Part shown: positions 28,211 through 38,798 of the stretch, piece by piece
Numbering within the stretch: the stretch's first letter is position 1
Layout of the letters: the number at the start of each line of letters is the position of its first letter
DNA from: Desulfofustis limnaeus
GTDB lineage: Bacteria > Desulfobacterota > Desulfobulbia > Desulfobulbales > Desulfocapsaceae
Assembly (NCBI RefSeq): GCF_023169885.1
Contig: NZ_AP025516.1
Coordinates: forward strand, 806,001-870,000
DNA length: 64,000 nucleotides
Reading direction: 5' to 3'
The notes under the pieces: generated by a model
Databases searched by the model: none
What the model was told of the DNA's origin: nothing
The model's input: the letters and a program-made list of their open reading frames with translations, nothing else
Program-made: the position numbers and the translations under genes

Positions 28211-28573
28211 ATGGGAAAAATAACCATATTGATCGTTGAGGACGAAGCCGCTATCCAGCAACTGGTCAGCTATAATCTGATCAAGGCCGGATTCCACGTG
28301 ACCTGTGCCGACACGGGTGAGGAAGCGTTGGCGTGCCTTCTGCGCGAAGATATCGATTGTGTCCTGCTGGATCTCATGCTGCCTGGCATGGGTGGTTTGG
28401 AGGTCTGCGAGAAGATCCGGGACAAAGGACGCCGCAGCGGCCGGCACGTGCCGATCATCATGTTGACCGCCAAAGGAGAGGAAGAGGACGTGGTTGCCGG
28501 CTTCGATTACGGGGCCGATGACTACATCACCAAACCCTTTAGTACGAAGTGGAAACCCCTACCCTACGGGTAG
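28211..28573 (+). pseudogene. phoB: PhoB response regulator, 5' fragment (receiver domain)
   Basis: Residues 1-111 are a PhoB receiver: ILIVEDEAAIQQLVSYNL, DCVLLDLMLPGMGGLEVCEK with the acceptor Asp, MLTAKGEEEDVVAGFDYGADDYITKPFS with the Thr and Lys. At the codon after KPFS the frame enters the IS200-type element and stops after ten foreign residues. The last receiver helix and the whole DNA-binding domain are therefore missing; they resume in the same frame at 29223. A GTG at 28199 is an alternative start. The fragment may still fold poorly as a receiver. Confidence 0.88.
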
Positions 28574-28683
28574 GGTAATAGGGATTGGCTAGGCCAGTCC
28601 CGTATGGGTATGGCCAGGAAGGCCGCCCACTGCTATCCTTACATCGAGTTGTTGCCGCAACATCAGAATGTAAGGAGGGAGCA

Positions 28684-29118
28684 GTGAGCAGATTCCGTAA
28701 GTTATCACATTCGATATGGCACTGTCAGTATCATATCGTATGGGTGCCGAAGTACCGGTTCCGTATTTTAACCGGAGCGGTAAAAGAAGCATGCGAAACG
28801 GCGATTCACGCGATATGCGGATTTGTCGGTTGTGAAGTTGTTGAAATGAATGTGCAACCAGACCATGTCCATCTGGTGCTGATGGTTCCGCCGAAGGTGT
28901 CGATTTCGCAATTGATGGGTCGGGTAAAGGGTCAAACATCGATGCGGTTTTTCCACCAGTTCCGCTATCTGAAGAAGAAGCCATACTGGGGCAACCACTT
29001 TTGGGCGAAAGGTTATTGTGTCGATACGGTAGGTCTTGATGCGGACATGATACGCAAGTATGTCCGCTATCAGGAGAAGAAAGAGAAGCAGCTGGAACAG
29101 TTACGGTTGTTTGAATAG
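28684..29118 (+). CDS. tnpA: IS200-type Y1 transposase TnpA
   Basis: 144 residues. The HUH motif is PDHVHLVLMV and the catalytic tyrosine sits in IRKYVRYQEKKE; the N-terminus HCQYHIVWVPKYRFRIL is the usual opening of IS200-type transposases. GTG at 28684 has AGGAGGG at the right spacing, which decides the start. The enzyme cuts and rejoins single-stranded DNA at subterminal hairpins. The gene is complete. Confidence 0.93.
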   Translation: MSRFRKLSHSIWHCQYHIVWVPKYRFRILTGAVKEACETAIHAICGFVGCEVVEMNVQPDHVHLVLMVPPKVSISQLMGRVKGQTSMRFFHQFRYLKKKPYWGNHFWAKGYCVDTVGLDADMIRKYVRYQEKKEKQLEQLRLFE

Positions 29119-29138
29119 AAGACATAACGCGGCATGAC

Positions 29139-29188
29139 TCCCGGCCCGCCCCCTCTGGGGGCCGGGCCTTGTCCCCCCTATGGGGGGA
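29139..29188 (+). terminator. double hairpin at the IS right end
   Basis: CCCGGCCCGCCCCC TCT GGGGGCCGGG and then TCCCCCC TAT GGGGGGA lie just after tnpA. They may stop transcription and also mark the transposon right end. Confidence 0.5.
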
Positions 29189-29216
29189 TATTTAAAGCCG
29201 CACCCTACGGGTGCGG

Positions 29217-29603
29217 ATGTTTACTCCCAAGGTCCTGATTGCACGGGTCAAGGCTGTCCTGCGCCGTGGCTTCGAGAAAGGACAGATGGAGTCGGAGGTG
29301 GATCCGGCTGTCATCGTCATTGACGGTCTGGAGATCAACAAGGGGCGCCATGAAGTGCGTATCGGCAGCGAGCAGCTGCACCTGACCATGACCGAGTTCG
29401 GCATCCTCTCTCTGCTGGCCGGAAAGCCGGGATGGGTGTTTAGCCGGCAACAGATCATCGATTCCGTTCGCGGTTATGATTTTCTCATCACCCCACGGGC
29501 GATCGATGTTCAGATCTTCGGCCTGCGCAAAAAAATGGGAGAGGCCGGTCGGATGATAGAGACGGTGCGCGGAGTTGGCTATCGTTTCCGAACGGATGCA
29601 TAG
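29217..29603 (+). pseudogene. phoB: PhoB response regulator, 3' fragment (DNA-binding domain)
   Basis: The phoB frame resumes at 29223 with PKVLIARVKAVLRRG, the last receiver helix, then the OmpR/PhoB winged helix: HLTMTEFGILSLLAGKPGWVFSRQQII, RAIDVQIFGLRKKMGEAG, ETVRGVGYRF. ATG 29217 and GTG 29211 at the end of the IS element are in frame, so a receiver-less DNA-binding domain could be made if translation starts there; no clear ribosome-binding site supports it. phoR starts 13 bases after the stop. Confidence 0.88.
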
Positions 29604-29615
29604 GAGAGGTCACTG

Positions 29616-31451
29616 GTGATAAAACAGCGTCGGTTGTTCTGGCAGATATTCCCGGTCACCTTGGTGATTATCCTGCTCACCATTTCTCTGGTTGCCTGGT
29701 TCGGGCTTCGCTCCATCGAACGGTTTTACCTCGGAGAATTACAAAATGAATTGGAGGATCGGGCCCATCTGATCAGGTCCCAGGTGGAAGCGTATGTGTG
29801 TGCCGGTGATCTGTCCGGTCTGAGAAACTTTGTGGTCGATTCGGGTCGAGCCTCAGACACCCGCATCACGATCGTCGCGGTCGATGGCTCCGTGCTGGCT
29901 GATACCATGGAAAACCCAGCCCTGATGGACGATCATCGACAACGGCCGGAGATAGCCACGGCCTTTTCCGGAGATACCGGATATTTCTTACGGTTCAGCA
30001 CTACCATCGGTGAACGTATGCTCTATGTGGCCGTCGGCCTGGAAGGAAACGGTGGTGGGGCGGGAACCGGCGAGGGGAGCGGTACCAGGGTGCAGACGGT
30101 ACTCCGCCTGGCGGTTCCCGCGGTGGCTATCGAAGCGGCACTTGACGATATCAGAGTGAAAATAGCCTTGGGCACGGTCAGTGCCCTGGTTCTCGCCTTC
30201 ATGGTCACCTACTTCGTGGCCCGCAACATCAGCAGGCCGCTGGAGGAAATGACGCGTAGCGCCGAACGTTACGCCGATGGCGATTTCAGTCAGCGCTTGC
30301 TGATCAATCACAAACAGACAGCCTCACGGGAAGTGGCCCGGTTGGCGGCCGCCATGGATAAAATGGCCGGACAGCTTGACGAAAAGATCAACACCATCAT
30401 TAACCAGCACAACCAACTGGAAGCGGTCTTTGCCAGCATGGTCGAGGCCGTTATTGCCATCGATCGGGACGAGCGGATCATCAGTATGAATGCCGCGGCC
30501 GGTCGTATGTTCTCAGTAGCGCAACGGGGAACTCCGGGGCGGTTGGTCCAGGAGGTCATTCGCAATGTCCATTTGCATGAGCAGTTTGCGCGCATCCTCG
30601 GGACCGGCCAGCCGTTCGAGGATGAGATCGTGCTTGAAGACCAGAGCGGCCAGGTGTTTCTGCACACCAATGTGGTTACTCTATCCGGAGGTGATGGCAG
30701 GACCATCGGCGCCTTGATGGTGCTCAACGACGTCACCCGGTTACGCAGACTGGAGCGGCTGCGCAGTGATTTCGTGGCCAACGTTTCCCACGAGCTGAAG
30801 ACACCCATCACCTCCATCCGCGGCTATGTGGAGACCCTGCTCGACGGCGCTCTGGACGACCGGGAACATGCCGTTCGTTTTCTCGAGATCGTCCTGCGCC
30901 AGGCGGAGCAGCTCAACACCATCATCGACGATCTGCTGACCCTGTCACGGATCGAGCGCGACACCAAGGAAGATGGCATCGTGTTTGCCGATCACCGCTT
31001 GTTGCCGGTGCTGGAGCAGGCCCTGGAGACGTGCCGCCGGCAAGCTGAAGCAAAGCAAGTGGAACTGGAGCTTTCTTGTCCCGCCGATCTATCCGTGCGG
31101 ATCAACCGGACCCTGATCGAGCAGGCGGTAGTCAACCTGCTGGTCAACGGTATCACCTACAGCGATCCCGGCCGGACCGTCACAGTGCGGGCGAAGGAGG
31201 CAGCGGAGCGGGAGGTGCCGCTGGTAGCCATCAGCGTCACCGATGAAGGGATTGGTATTGCCAAGGAACACCTGCCACGCCTTTTCGAACGCTTCTACCG
31301 CAGTGACAAGGCGCGCAACCGCAAGGCCGGCGGCACCGGACTCGGTCTGGCCATCGTCAAGCACATCGTCCAGGCGCACGGTGGTACGGTCACGGTCACC
31401 AGTACCGTTGGCAAGGGGAGCGAATTCACCATGACCATTCCCAACGGTTGA
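29616..31451 (+). CDS. phoR: phosphate regulon sensor histidine kinase
   Basis: 611 residues. Membrane helix 1 (IFPVTLVIILLTISLVAWFGL), a periplasmic domain of about 150 residues, helix 2 (VKIALGTVSALVLAFMVTYFV), HAMP (ARNISRPLEEMTRSAERYADG), PAS (LEAVFASMVEAVIAIDRDE), HisKA with DFVANVSHELKTPITSI and HATPase (NLLVNGITYSDP, DEGIGI, GGTGLGLAIVKHI). GTG 29616 follows AGGAGAGG. It is directly downstream of the interrupted phoB, so its cognate regulator may be absent or supplied from elsewhere in the genome. Confidence 0.92.
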   Translation: MIKQRRLFWQIFPVTLVIILLTISLVAWFGLRSIERFYLGELQNELEDRAHLIRSQVEAYVCAGDLSGLRNFVVDSGRASDTRITIVAVDGSVLADTMENPALMDDHRQRPEIATAFSGDTGYFLRFSTTIGERMLYVAVGLEGNGGGAGTGEGSGTRVQTVLRLAVPAVAIEAALDDIRVKIALGTVSALVLAFMVTYFVARNISRPLEEMTRSAERYADGDFSQRLLINHKQTASREVARLAAAMDKMAGQLDEKINTIINQHNQLEAVFASMVEAVIAIDRDERIISMNAAAGRMFSVAQRGTPGRLVQEVIRNVHLHEQFARILGTGQPFEDEIVLEDQSGQVFLHTNVVTLSGGDGRTIGALMVLNDVTRLRRLERLRSDFVANVSHELKTPITSIRGYVETLLDGALDDREHAVRFLEIVLRQAEQLNTIIDDLLTLSRIERDTKEDGIVFADHRLLPVLEQALETCRRQAEAKQVELELSCPADLSVRINRTLIEQAVVNLLVNGITYSDPGRTVTVRAKEAAEREVPLVAISVTDEGIGIAKEHLPRLFERFYRSDKARNRKAGGTGLGLAIVKHIVQAHGGTVTVTSTVGKGSEFTMTIPNG

Positions 31452-31687
31452 TGCCAGTGCGGCTGGCTCCGCTTCCCGATGTTTGTGGTCGATTTCCCTC
31501 CCGACGTGGACATTTGTGACCGCTTGTGTGATAATGGAGCGGGGTTATTTCACTTTCTGACGATGGATGGCTGAGCTGGATCGATTTTTCGGTTGTCGCC
31601 GGAGTGGTCCATGCAGCCCCTATTCGTTGGCACGGACGTGAGTGTCGACAACCAAACGTCGAACGCTTGATTCCTCTTGTGCATACC

Positions 31688-34009
31688 ATGAGAGAAACGG
31701 CAACAGATACGACGGCTCAGCCGTTTCGCCAGCGCCTCGCCGGACAGGTTTTGGGGTTGTTCCTCTGGCCCTTGCTCACTGTCATGCTGGTGGTGGGGGC
31801 GTTGTACCTCGACCGGATCAACAACTTCTCCGAGTTGACCGTGCAGAAGGAGACGCTTCTGGTTCGTGCGGTTTCTCTGCTTTTCGAAGCGACGGGACAG
31901 ACCGTTGCTGCCGATCTTCAGATGCTCTTTGACCACCCCGCGTTCCCTCCAGCCTTAGCCGAGGCGAGTGATGGTCGAGAGTCGTTATTGGTCGGCCTGT
32001 TCAACGAGTTGATGGCGACCAGGCGCTTTTACGTCCAGGTGCGTTTGCTCGATAGCCGAGGCCAGGTCCTCGTTCAAGTCCCCGATGCCCAGATCGAAAA
32101 CACGGATCCACCGGTCGATGACGTCGCCGCGGCCTTGCTTCGGCCCGCGGGAACACTCCTCTGCCTGCCCTCGACGATCCTGTTGTCCCGGGGAATAACC
32201 GACAGCCATGCCAATCACCTGGTACGCCTCGCTGTGCCTCTGAGTCGTGCCGGCGAGGATGCCGATACGGTGCTGACCATCAGCTGCCGCCTGTCCGAGT
32301 TGCTCGAGTTGGTTCAGGAGATCGGCGCCGGCCAGCATGGCTCTCTCGTGATCGCTAGCCATCCGGCCCGGGTCGATGACCTGGTGCGGGTCATGTCGGT
32401 GGCTGGTGCAACGAACCGGGCGGAGGTCGCACAGCAGCTGAAAAAGAGCGAGCAGGGCCATTTTTTCCAGGACGGGAGCCTCTATACCTACTCCACATCG
32501 GTTAGCATGCCGCAGCTCAGTCTACCACCTGATGGAACCGGACGTGAAGCGGCAAAGGTCGAACCGTGGCTGGTGGCCGCGACACTTCCGGCCGCCTTTT
32601 TTACCGAACAGCAGCATCGCTATCTGCTGTTTCTTATGGTCGTCGCCCTGGCGCTGCTCATTCCCTCCTTGGTGGTCTGCTTCTTCTGGGCCAAGGCCAG
32701 GATCAAGGCGCGGCAGGAAGCTGACCTGCGAACCCTGGAACAGGTTGAGCACCTGGTCGGTTTGGAAGAGCAGGTGCGTGAGCGCACCAGAGAACTGGAT
32801 GACCGAAATCTGCGGCTCAGTGCGGAGATCGCCGAACGACTCAATGCTGAAAGCAAACTGCGACAGTCAAATGAACTTCTGGCCGGGATGGTTGAGAGTA
32901 TCGACGGGGTTATCTATGTTTCAGATTTCAACACCCATGAGATCCTCTTCGCCAATACCTACCTGAAAAAACTGTTCGGCTTTAATCCCATCGGTAAAAA
33001 GTGCTGGCATTTTATCCATGCCAGCAGTGATGGCCCCTGTCATTTCTGCGTCAATCATCACCTGCTCGACGACCAGGGGGAGCCGACCGGCCCCTATCAG
33101 TGGGAGTACCAGAATCCGTTCAATAAAAAGTGGTATCGGGCCAAGGATCAGGCCATCAGATGGTCTAACGGCAAATACGTCAAGTTGGAAATTGCCATCG
33201 ATATCACCGAGCAGAAACAGCTGCAGCATTTCCTCCAGGAGGCGCGAAAACAGGCAGAAATCGCCAGAAATATGCGCAGTCGCTTTGTGGCGCTGGTGGC
33301 CCATGACCTGAAATCACCGTTTTATTCAATCACCCAGATGCTCAAACGGATTCTCGAGCGGGAGACCTTTTCTTCCGCAGTACACCGGCAGTTTCTCGAG
33401 AATATCGTTACCAACGGTTACCGGATGTTGCAGATGATTGATGACTTGCTGTCCATGGACCGTTTTGAATCGGCAGAGGTCAAGTTGGCGAGAACCTTTT
33501 TCAATGTCACCGAGATGACAAAGGAAGTGATCGATAATTTCCGGCATCTCGCTGAAGAGAAGTCGCTGCGTGTGGTTAACAGCCTGCCCGATGATTGCCT
33601 CGTCTATGCCGACAAATACCTCTACTTCGTTGTATTGAACAACTTGGTTTCCAATGCCATCAAATTCAGCGAGGCGGGGGGAACCATCGAGGTTCTGCAA
33701 CCCGACCCGCAACGACCGATGACCATCAGCGTCTGTGACGAGGGCCAAGGCATGAGCCCGGAGTATTTGGAAAACATCTTCAAGCTGGATGTGAAGACCA
33801 GTTGCAAGGGAACCAAGGGTGAGCCGGGAAGTGGGCTTGGCTTATTGTTTTGTCAGGACATCCTCAAGGCCCACGGAGGTACGCTGACGGTGGAATCGGA
33901 AGAAGGCAAGGGCTCGGTTTTCTCCATCGTCCTGCCCGAATGCTGTGCCTGTCGAGGCGCGGGTCAAGAAGAAGACGGGGGAGTGGTGTCGACCTCGTTG
34001 CCCGGTTGA
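31688..34009 (+). CDS. membrane PAS sensor histidine kinase
   Basis: 773 residues from ATG 31688 (the frame runs back to 31604 without a better site). Helix 1 (VLGLFLWPLLTVMLVVGALYL), a large extracytoplasmic sensor region to about residue 300, helix 2 (YLLFLMVVALALLIPSLVVCFFW), a coiled coil (about 340-395), a PAS domain bearing CWHFIHASSDGPCHFC, HisKA (FVALVAHDLKSPFYSI) and HATPase (NNLVSNAIKFSEAG, DEGQGM, GSGLGLLFCQDIL). No receiver domain is attached and no regulator gene is adjacent. The last 46 bases overlap the convergent yihY-like gene. The C-terminus adds CCACRG. Confidence 0.88.
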   Translation: MRETATDTTAQPFRQRLAGQVLGLFLWPLLTVMLVVGALYLDRINNFSELTVQKETLLVRAVSLLFEATGQTVAADLQMLFDHPAFPPALAEASDGRESLLVGLFNELMATRRFYVQVRLLDSRGQVLVQVPDAQIENTDPPVDDVAAALLRPAGTLLCLPSTILLSRGITDSHANHLVRLAVPLSRAGEDADTVLTISCRLSELLELVQEIGAGQHGSLVIASHPARVDDLVRVMSVAGATNRAEVAQQLKKSEQGHFFQDGSLYTYSTSVSMPQLSLPPDGTGREAAKVEPWLVAATLPAAFFTEQQHRYLLFLMVVALALLIPSLVVCFFWAKARIKARQEADLRTLEQVEHLVGLEEQVRERTRELDDRNLRLSAEIAERLNAESKLRQSNELLAGMVESIDGVIYVSDFNTHEILFANTYLKKLFGFNPIGKKCWHFIHASSDGPCHFCVNHHLLDDQGEPTGPYQWEYQNPFNKKWYRAKDQAIRWSNGKYVKLEIAIDITEQKQLQHFLQEARKQAEIARNMRSRFVALVAHDLKSPFYSITQMLKRILERETFSSAVHRQFLENIVTNGYRMLQMIDDLLSMDRFESAEVKLARTFFNVTEMTKEVIDNFRHLAEEKSLRVVNSLPDDCLVYADKYLYFVVLNNLVSNAIKFSEAGGTIEVLQPDPQRPMTISVCDEGQGMSPEYLENIFKLDVKTSCKGTKGEPGSGLGLLFCQDILKAHGGTLTVESEEGKGSVFSIVLPECCACRGAGQEEDGGVVSTSLPG

Positions 34010-35418
34010 GTTTCGCCCACCGTTTGCTCCGGCTTAGCGACGTGGTCTTTTGAGCTTTGATTCCGGAGGATGGCCACCAGTCGGTCCGAGGCGCGCCCAC
34101 CGGGCGAATCGGTGTGCCTTGTTCCGAGTATGGCATCGATGATGCATTGATGGCTGCTCGCTGCCGGCGGTAGGGACGGCATCAGTTCGTCGGTCTCTCG
34201 GGAGTGATGCAGCAGGCCGCCATTTATCAACAGATCGACAACGACGGCAAGGAGGTTGGGGGGGTAACAGGGATGCGCTGCGACCAGGTCGTCCAGCGTT
34301 GTTCCCTGATGACGGTTGAAGCGATCGGCGATGGTGGCGTAGCTATCGAAAGCGGCACTCAGTTGCATCTTCGGTACGTCCGGTTGCCTGACCAGTCGGT
34401 AGGTCGATCGGTGGTGAATGGCATAGGCCATTTCGGCGCCGATCAAGATAAAGAGCCAGCCGAAATAGATCCACACCAAAAAAAGCGGGATGGTGGCGAA
34501 TGAACCGTAAATGGCGTTGTAGTTGGCCACGCCGATCTGCAGGCTGATAAATAGGTTTTGCGTGGTAAACCAAAGGGTTCCGGCAAACAATGCACCGACC
34601 AGGGTGGGCAGGGTCTTCACTTTGGTGTTGGGGAAGAAAATGTAGGCCACGTACAGCGCTGCGGTCAGAAAGAGAATCGGGACGCCCCGTAACAGGAGAG
34701 ATTGGAGCCAGGCGACGGGAATGAACCGGTCGAGATGGACGTTGAGCGTCTCGCTGGTCAGCATCGTTCCGGCGGCCAGGGCGATGTTGATGGCGATGGG
34801 TAGCAGGACCATCAGGGTCAAATAGTCGGCAATTTTGCGTAGCGGCGAGCGGCTGTCGGCCACATGCCAGATGGTATTCATGGCCGTTTCAATCTGGCTG
34901 AGCACCAGGATGACGGAAAGAAAGACGCCGAGTATGCCGACGGTGCCAAGGGTGGCGAAACTGGTCCGATCCACATAGTCAAATACCCGGTCGGCGGCGG
35001 CGCGGAGGTGGTCGGTGAGCCTCGCCGACGTTTCCTCAGGCTGATCGGCCAAGTGGCGCGTTGGTTCCGGAAAAGAATCGGCGTGTCCGTCGTCATCAGC
35101 CGGGGCGGCTTGCTCCAACGTATCGATATAGCTGTGGACGATCTGCCTCAGTTGGTCGCCCCCGCCAAGCCCTTTGACCACCGCCGTGCTCATGGCCAGC
35201 AGCGGCACCATGGACAGTATCAGGGCATAGGTCAGGGCAGAGGTACGCAGGGTCAGGTGGTTCGCTTCCATTTCCCGGAAGACGATCAGGGCAATACGGA
35301 CCAGGGTGTGCAACCATGATCCCGCCAGTTGCGTCGGTGCCGGGCGATCGGCCCAGCCAACGAGGCGGCGCAACAACGAAGCGTTGCCAGTCGGTGTGGT
35401 GGTTGAATTATCGTTCAT
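33964..35418 (-). CDS. YihY/BrkB-family inner membrane protein
   Basis: 484 residues. The YihY core (about 60-330) has six or so helices with [46 protein letters not shown] and [17 protein letters not shown]-terminal cytoplasmic domain of 150 residues follows ([35 protein letters not shown]), which looks like a winged helix by its spacing. The family was once called ribonuclease BN but is not a nuclease; its role is unsettled. The start overlaps the hybrid kinase gene by 11 bases, so it ends a five-gene operon. Confidence 0.88.
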   Translation of the reverse strand: MNDNSTTTPTGNASLLRRLVGWADRPAPTQLAGSWLHTLVRIALIVFREMEANHLTLRTSALTYALILSMVPLLAMSTAVVKGLGGGDQLRQIVHSYIDTLEQAAPADDDGHADSFPEPTRHLADQPEETSARLTDHLRAAADRVFDYVDRTSFATLGTVGILGVFLSVILVLSQIETAMNTIWHVADSRSPLRKIADYLTLMVLLPIAINIALAAGTMLTSETLNVHLDRFIPVAWLQSLLLRGVPILFLTAALYVAYIFFPNTKVKTLPTLVGALFAGTLWFTTQNLFISLQIGVANYNAIYGSFATIPLFLVWIYFGWLFILIGAEMAYAIHHRSTYRLVRQPDVPKMQLSAAFDSYATIADRFNRHQGTTLDDLVAAHPCYPPNLLAVVVDLLINGGLLHHSRETDELMPSLPPAASSHQCIIDAILGTRHTDSPGGRASDRLVAILRNQSSKDHVAKPEQTVGETQPGNEVDTTPPSSS

Positions 35419-37543
35419 GCCATTTTTCGATCAATTTGAAGACATCCTCTCGCTTCAAAGGCTTGGCAAGGTAGTCACTCATCCCGGCGGCCAGGCATTG
35501 CTCCCGGTCCCCTTTCATCGCATTGGCGGTCATGGCGATAATCGGCACCTGAAATCCCTCCGATCTTAATAACCGGGCTGCCGTCAAACCGTCCATTTCC
35601 GGCATCTGGACATCCATCAGGATCAAATCGAATTGGTTCGGGGCGGCTCGCAGGGCCTCCACCGCCAACCTCCCATTCTCGACCAGCGTTACCGAATACC
35701 CTGCTTTGTGCAACATCATCTGGGCAAGTTTCTGGTTGACCGGATTGTCCTCGGCCAGCAGCAGCCTGGTGGACTGTTTGATGGCCTCCCGCACCGAGTA
35801 CTGGGTGATGAGCGGCTTGTCGATATCCTGCTTGCCGTCTTCCTCGGCCAAAGCCCTGGCCATGGTTTGGTAGAGGATCGAGCGCCGGGCTGGTTTGGTG
35901 AGAAAGGCGGAAAAACCGGCTTCCTTGCATTTTGCAGCTATCCGCTCGGTGGATGAGGTATAGGCCAGCAGCGGCATGGCGCCGGTGGGATAAGGCTCAT
36001 TGCGGATGGCGGTGGCCAACTCATAGCCGGAGAGGTGCGGCAGGATGATGTCGATGATCGCCAGGTGATAGGGGCGGCCCTGGCGTGCCGCCTGTTGCAG
36101 CATGAAAAGCGCCTGGCGCTCGTCGAGCAGGGTATCGACAGACATGCCGGCCTGTTCCAGGAGAGAACGGAGAATATCGTTGTTGGCCCGGTTGTCATCC
36201 ACCACGAGAACGCGGATTCCGAGCAGATCATCGTTGTTGAGCGGTGTTTGCGGGAGTCGGTCGGCTTTGCGCATTTCGGCGGTAAAATGGAAGGTTGCCC
36301 CTTCGTCTTCCCGGCTTTCCACCCAGACGCGACCATTCATCAGCGCGGCAATACTGCGGCAGATGGACAATCCCAGGCCGGTTCCGCCATATTTTCTGGT
36401 TGTTGAGCCGTCTGCCTGCTTGAAGGCAGCGAAAATCGCTTCGTGCTTTACTGGCGCGATACCGATGCCGGTATCGCGGACGCTGCTGAGCAGGACGATG
36501 GTATCGTCGGTTTCCCGGAGCACCTGCAGAGACAGCTCTATCTCCCCCTGATCGGTGAACTTGGCCGCGTTGCCGAGAAGATTCATCAGCACCTGGCGGA
36601 AGCGTCCCGGATCTCCCTTGATGCGGGCCGGCACCTCCTCGCCGATGCGGCATAACACTTCGATTCGCTTGCCGGAGACCCGCGGACGAATCATCTCACA
36701 GACATCGTGAGCAGTGATCTCCGGATCAAAATCGATAAACTCGAGACTCATCTGGCCGGCTTCCACTTTGGAGAAATCGAGGATGTCGTTGATCAGATCA
36801 AGCAGCGCTTCGCCACTGCGTTTGATGATCGAGGCACAGTCCCGTTGTTCGTCATCCAGATTCGAGCTTAGAAGCATTTCGGTGAAACCGATGATGCCAT
36901 TCATCGGGGTCCTGATTTCGTGGCTCATGCTGGCCAGGAATTGGCTCTTGGCAATGCTTGCCGCTTCTGCCGCCACCTTGGAGGCACGCAGTTCCTTGGT
37001 CTGTTGGTCGATTTCCACCTGCAGGGTCTTTGAGTAGCGGTCCTGTTGTTCCTGGATGATGCGGTAGCTTCGTTCCGACTCTTCAAGCATTTCCTGATAC
37101 TTGTTTTCCAGGACGTGCACTCTTCGCTCGAATTGTCTTTTTTGTACGGCCTGCCGGCGTTGCGCATCGTCGAGCCGGTGCTGACAGAAGAAGAGTTCAA
37201 CCAACAGGGACAGCTGTTGGGCGCTGCCCCCTGCTCTGCTCGTGTCTTCTTCGGGGCGGCAGTAGAGGGTGGCGCCGGTGGGCGGGATGGGGACAATCAG
37301 GTAGCCGTCAGCCCGGATAATCGGTGGAGCGGAACCTTCAGCCAGAGAGGGCCTGGGCGGAAGCTGGCTCTTTGGCGGTGCTGCCGGTGAGGCCGGTGTT
37401 AATTCCGGAAAGGTCCGGCCTGTCCGGTCGACGACGAACAGGGGGCATCCCGGCAAACGATCACGGAGAAAAGCGAGCAGACCGTTATAGATGGTTTCCG
37501 CAGCCTGGGTCTGGTTGAGTAACGATCCAGCCGGTCGATCCAC
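35408..37543 (-). CDS. soluble hybrid histidine kinase with two receivers
   Basis: 711 residues, GTG start. A variable N-terminal region (about 1-120), a coiled coil (about 125-210), HisKA with [19 protein letters not shown], HATPase ([33 protein letters not shown]), receiver 1 ([12 protein letters not shown], acceptor in [13 protein letters not shown]) and receiver 2 ([13 protein letters not shown], acceptor in [13 protein letters not shown], Lys in [10 protein letters not shown]). No membrane helices. It begins two bases after the HDOD gene stop, and the HDOD protein may be its partner. Confidence 0.92.
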   Translation of the reverse strand: MDRPAGSLLNQTQAAETIYNGLLAFLRDRLPGCPLFVVDRTGRTFPELTPASPAAPPKSQLPPRPSLAEGSAPPIIRADGYLIVPIPPTGATLYCRPEEDTSRAGGSAQQLSLLVELFFCQHRLDDAQRRQAVQKRQFERRVHVLENKYQEMLEESERSYRIIQEQQDRYSKTLQVEIDQQTKELRASKVAAEAASIAKSQFLASMSHEIRTPMNGIIGFTEMLLSSNLDDEQRDCASIIKRSGEALLDLINDILDFSKVEAGQMSLEFIDFDPEITAHDVCEMIRPRVSGKRIEVLCRIGEEVPARIKGDPGRFRQVLMNLLGNAAKFTDQGEIELSLQVLRETDDTIVLLSSVRDTGIGIAPVKHEAIFAAFKQADGSTTRKYGGTGLGLSICRSIAALMNGRVWVESREDEGATFHFTAEMRKADRLPQTPLNNDDLLGIRVLVVDDNRANNDILRSLLEQAGMSVDTLLDERQALFMLQQAARQGRPYHLAIIDIILPHLSGYELATAIRNEPYPTGAMPLLAYTSSTERIAAKCKEAGFSAFLTKPARRSILYQTMARALAEEDGKQDIDKPLITQYSVREAIKQSTRLLLAEDNPVNQKLAQMMLHKAGYSVTLVENGRLAVEALRAAPNQFDLILMDVQMPEMDGLTAARLLRSEGFQVPIIAMTANAMKGDREQCLAAGMSDYLAKPLKREDVFKLIEKWHER

Positions 37544-37545
37544 GA

Positions 37546-38400
37546 TTACTGCTCCGCCGGGTTGTAGATCTCGCTTGCTTTGCTCATTTCGGCCGGCAGG
37601 TCATCCAGGAGGACCTGGTATTCGTCAAGGTTCTGCTGGATATGCTCTTGCAGCGATGGCGCCAGCTTGGGGGTCGTCCCGGAAAGGACGGTATAACCGA
37701 GTTGGCCGGTGAGGTATTCGGCGAGTTGCAGGATGCCGGTCAGACTGGTGGGGTCGATGTCGTGCACCAGCCGGTGATGGTCCCGAATGGCTGTCCTGAT
37801 GGGCAGGGAGATCCCCCATTGGGAGGTGATCAGGAAGCCGATTTCGCTGTGGTCGGTGTTGAGCACGGCCTGCTCCTGTTCCGGAAGGTCGCCGCTCTCA
37901 CGATAGGCCTGGCAGATCTGCAGGAAGGCTTCCTCGGCGGCCTGTTCTTCAACGATGAGGCCGAAGTCATGGAGAATCCCGCAGAGATAGGCATCGTCTC
38001 CCTTGATGCCGAAGAGGCGTTCGGCCAGCATTTGGCTGCAGATGCTGACGGCGGCACAATGTAGCCAGAGTTTCTGGCGGGAGAAGATGGATGGGGTGGC
38101 GGCTTCCTCAAAGAGATGTTTCAGAGCGTCGGTAACGGCGATCGTATAGAGATTTTTCATGCCCACCAAGGCCACCGCCCGGCCGATCGAATCGATATGC
38201 TGACTGAGTCCGTAATAGGGACTGTTCACCAGTCGCAGCAATCTGACCACCAGGGTGGGATCCATTTTGATGACTTCTTCGAAGTCTCTCATGGTGGTTG
38301 TGTTGTCAGCAATGAGTTGCGATAGCTTGGTGACCACGTGGGGCAGCGTTTTAATGCTACGGTAGCTGGCGATCAACTCATGGGCGGCGGATGCGGTCAT
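37546..38400 (-). CDS. HDOD-domain signalling protein
   Basis: 284 residues with the HDOD fold: [78 protein letters not shown] and [14 protein letters not shown]. The HD catalytic pair is partly replaced, as usual for HDOD, so it is likely a binding or scaffold domain rather than a phosphodiesterase. It lies between a MoaE-like gene (15-base gap) and a hybrid kinase gene (2-base gap) in the same operon. Confidence 0.9.
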   Translation of the reverse strand: MTASAAHELIASYRSIKTLPHVVTKLSQLIADNTTTMRDFEEVIKMDPTLVVRLLRLVNSPYYGLSQHIDSIGRAVALVGMKNLYTIAVTDALKHLFEEAATPSIFSRQKLWLHCAAVSICSQMLAERLFGIKGDDAYLCGILHDFGLIVEEQAAEEAFLQICQAYRESGDLPEQEQAVLNTDHSEIGFLITSQWGISLPIRTAIRDHHRLVHDIDPTSLTGILQLAEYLTGQLGYTVLSGTTPKLAPSLQEHIQQNLDEYQVLLDDLPAEMSKASEIYNPAEQ

Positions 38401-38415
38401 GCGGTGTCAATTTCT

Positions 38416-38781
38416 TTATTTTTCGGGTAATTCGCGTTTCCGGACCGCCTCAGTTTTTACATGGTCGAGAAGGTGAGCCAGGGTCTGCTTGACATGCTCC
38501 CTAATATCTCCGGCAACGATGATGAAGAGCAGGTCATCGCCCGGTTGCAGCAGGCCGTCCCGAGCTTCGATGATAATATCATAGATGCCCGGGTGTTGTA
38601 AAAATTCCCGGCGAAGCCGCTCGATATGGTCTCTGTCGACCGAGACCTCAATCGCCGTGACGGGAGCTCCGTCACCCCGCGACCAGGAACGAACCGTGCC
38701 GTTATGAATGAGTATCATGCCGACATGATCGGCGAAGTCGGGGCGGGCCTTGAGGGCGGCGATGGCGGCGTTGAAGTCCAT
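38416..38781 (-). CDS. MoaE-like molybdopterin synthase large-subunit family protein
   Basis: 121 residues, shorter than E. coli MoaE (150). The pattern HVGMILIHNGTVRSWS resembles the Arg-containing loop of MoaE, and the C-terminal VKTEAVRKRE resembles the catalytic Lys region. MoaE with MoaD makes molybdopterin; here no moaD is adjacent. It sits in an operon with a lytic transglycosylase, HDOD and kinase genes, an odd setting, so it may have another role. Confidence 0.65.
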   Translation of the reverse strand: MDFNAAIAALKARPDFADHVGMILIHNGTVRSWSRGDGAPVTAIEVSVDRDHIERLRREFLQHPGIYDIIIEARDGLLQPGDDLLFIIVAGDIREHVKQTLAHLLDHVKTEAVRKRELPEK

Positions 38782-38798
38782 GGTGGGTCAGTGAGAGG

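Larger units (their letters stand above)
28542..29224 (+). mobile_element. IS200/IS605-family insertion (about 0.68 kb) inside phoB
   Basis: Left end has a subterminal hairpin (CTACCC TAC GGGTAG near 28559); right end has hairpins CCCCCC TAT GGGGGG (29172-29187) and GCACCC TAC GGGTGC (29200-29214), ending near TTTAC. No inverted terminal repeats or target duplication are seen, as expected for single-strand HUH transposition. It contains one tnpA gene and no tnpB. Boundaries are accurate to about three bases; the interrupted phoB codons join in frame, so clean excision would restore the gene. Confidence 0.88.

Noticed and set aside
28589-29125. 178-codon minus-strand frame opposite the transposase
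   Set aside because: Ser/Pro-rich shadow of tnpA; no supporting signal.
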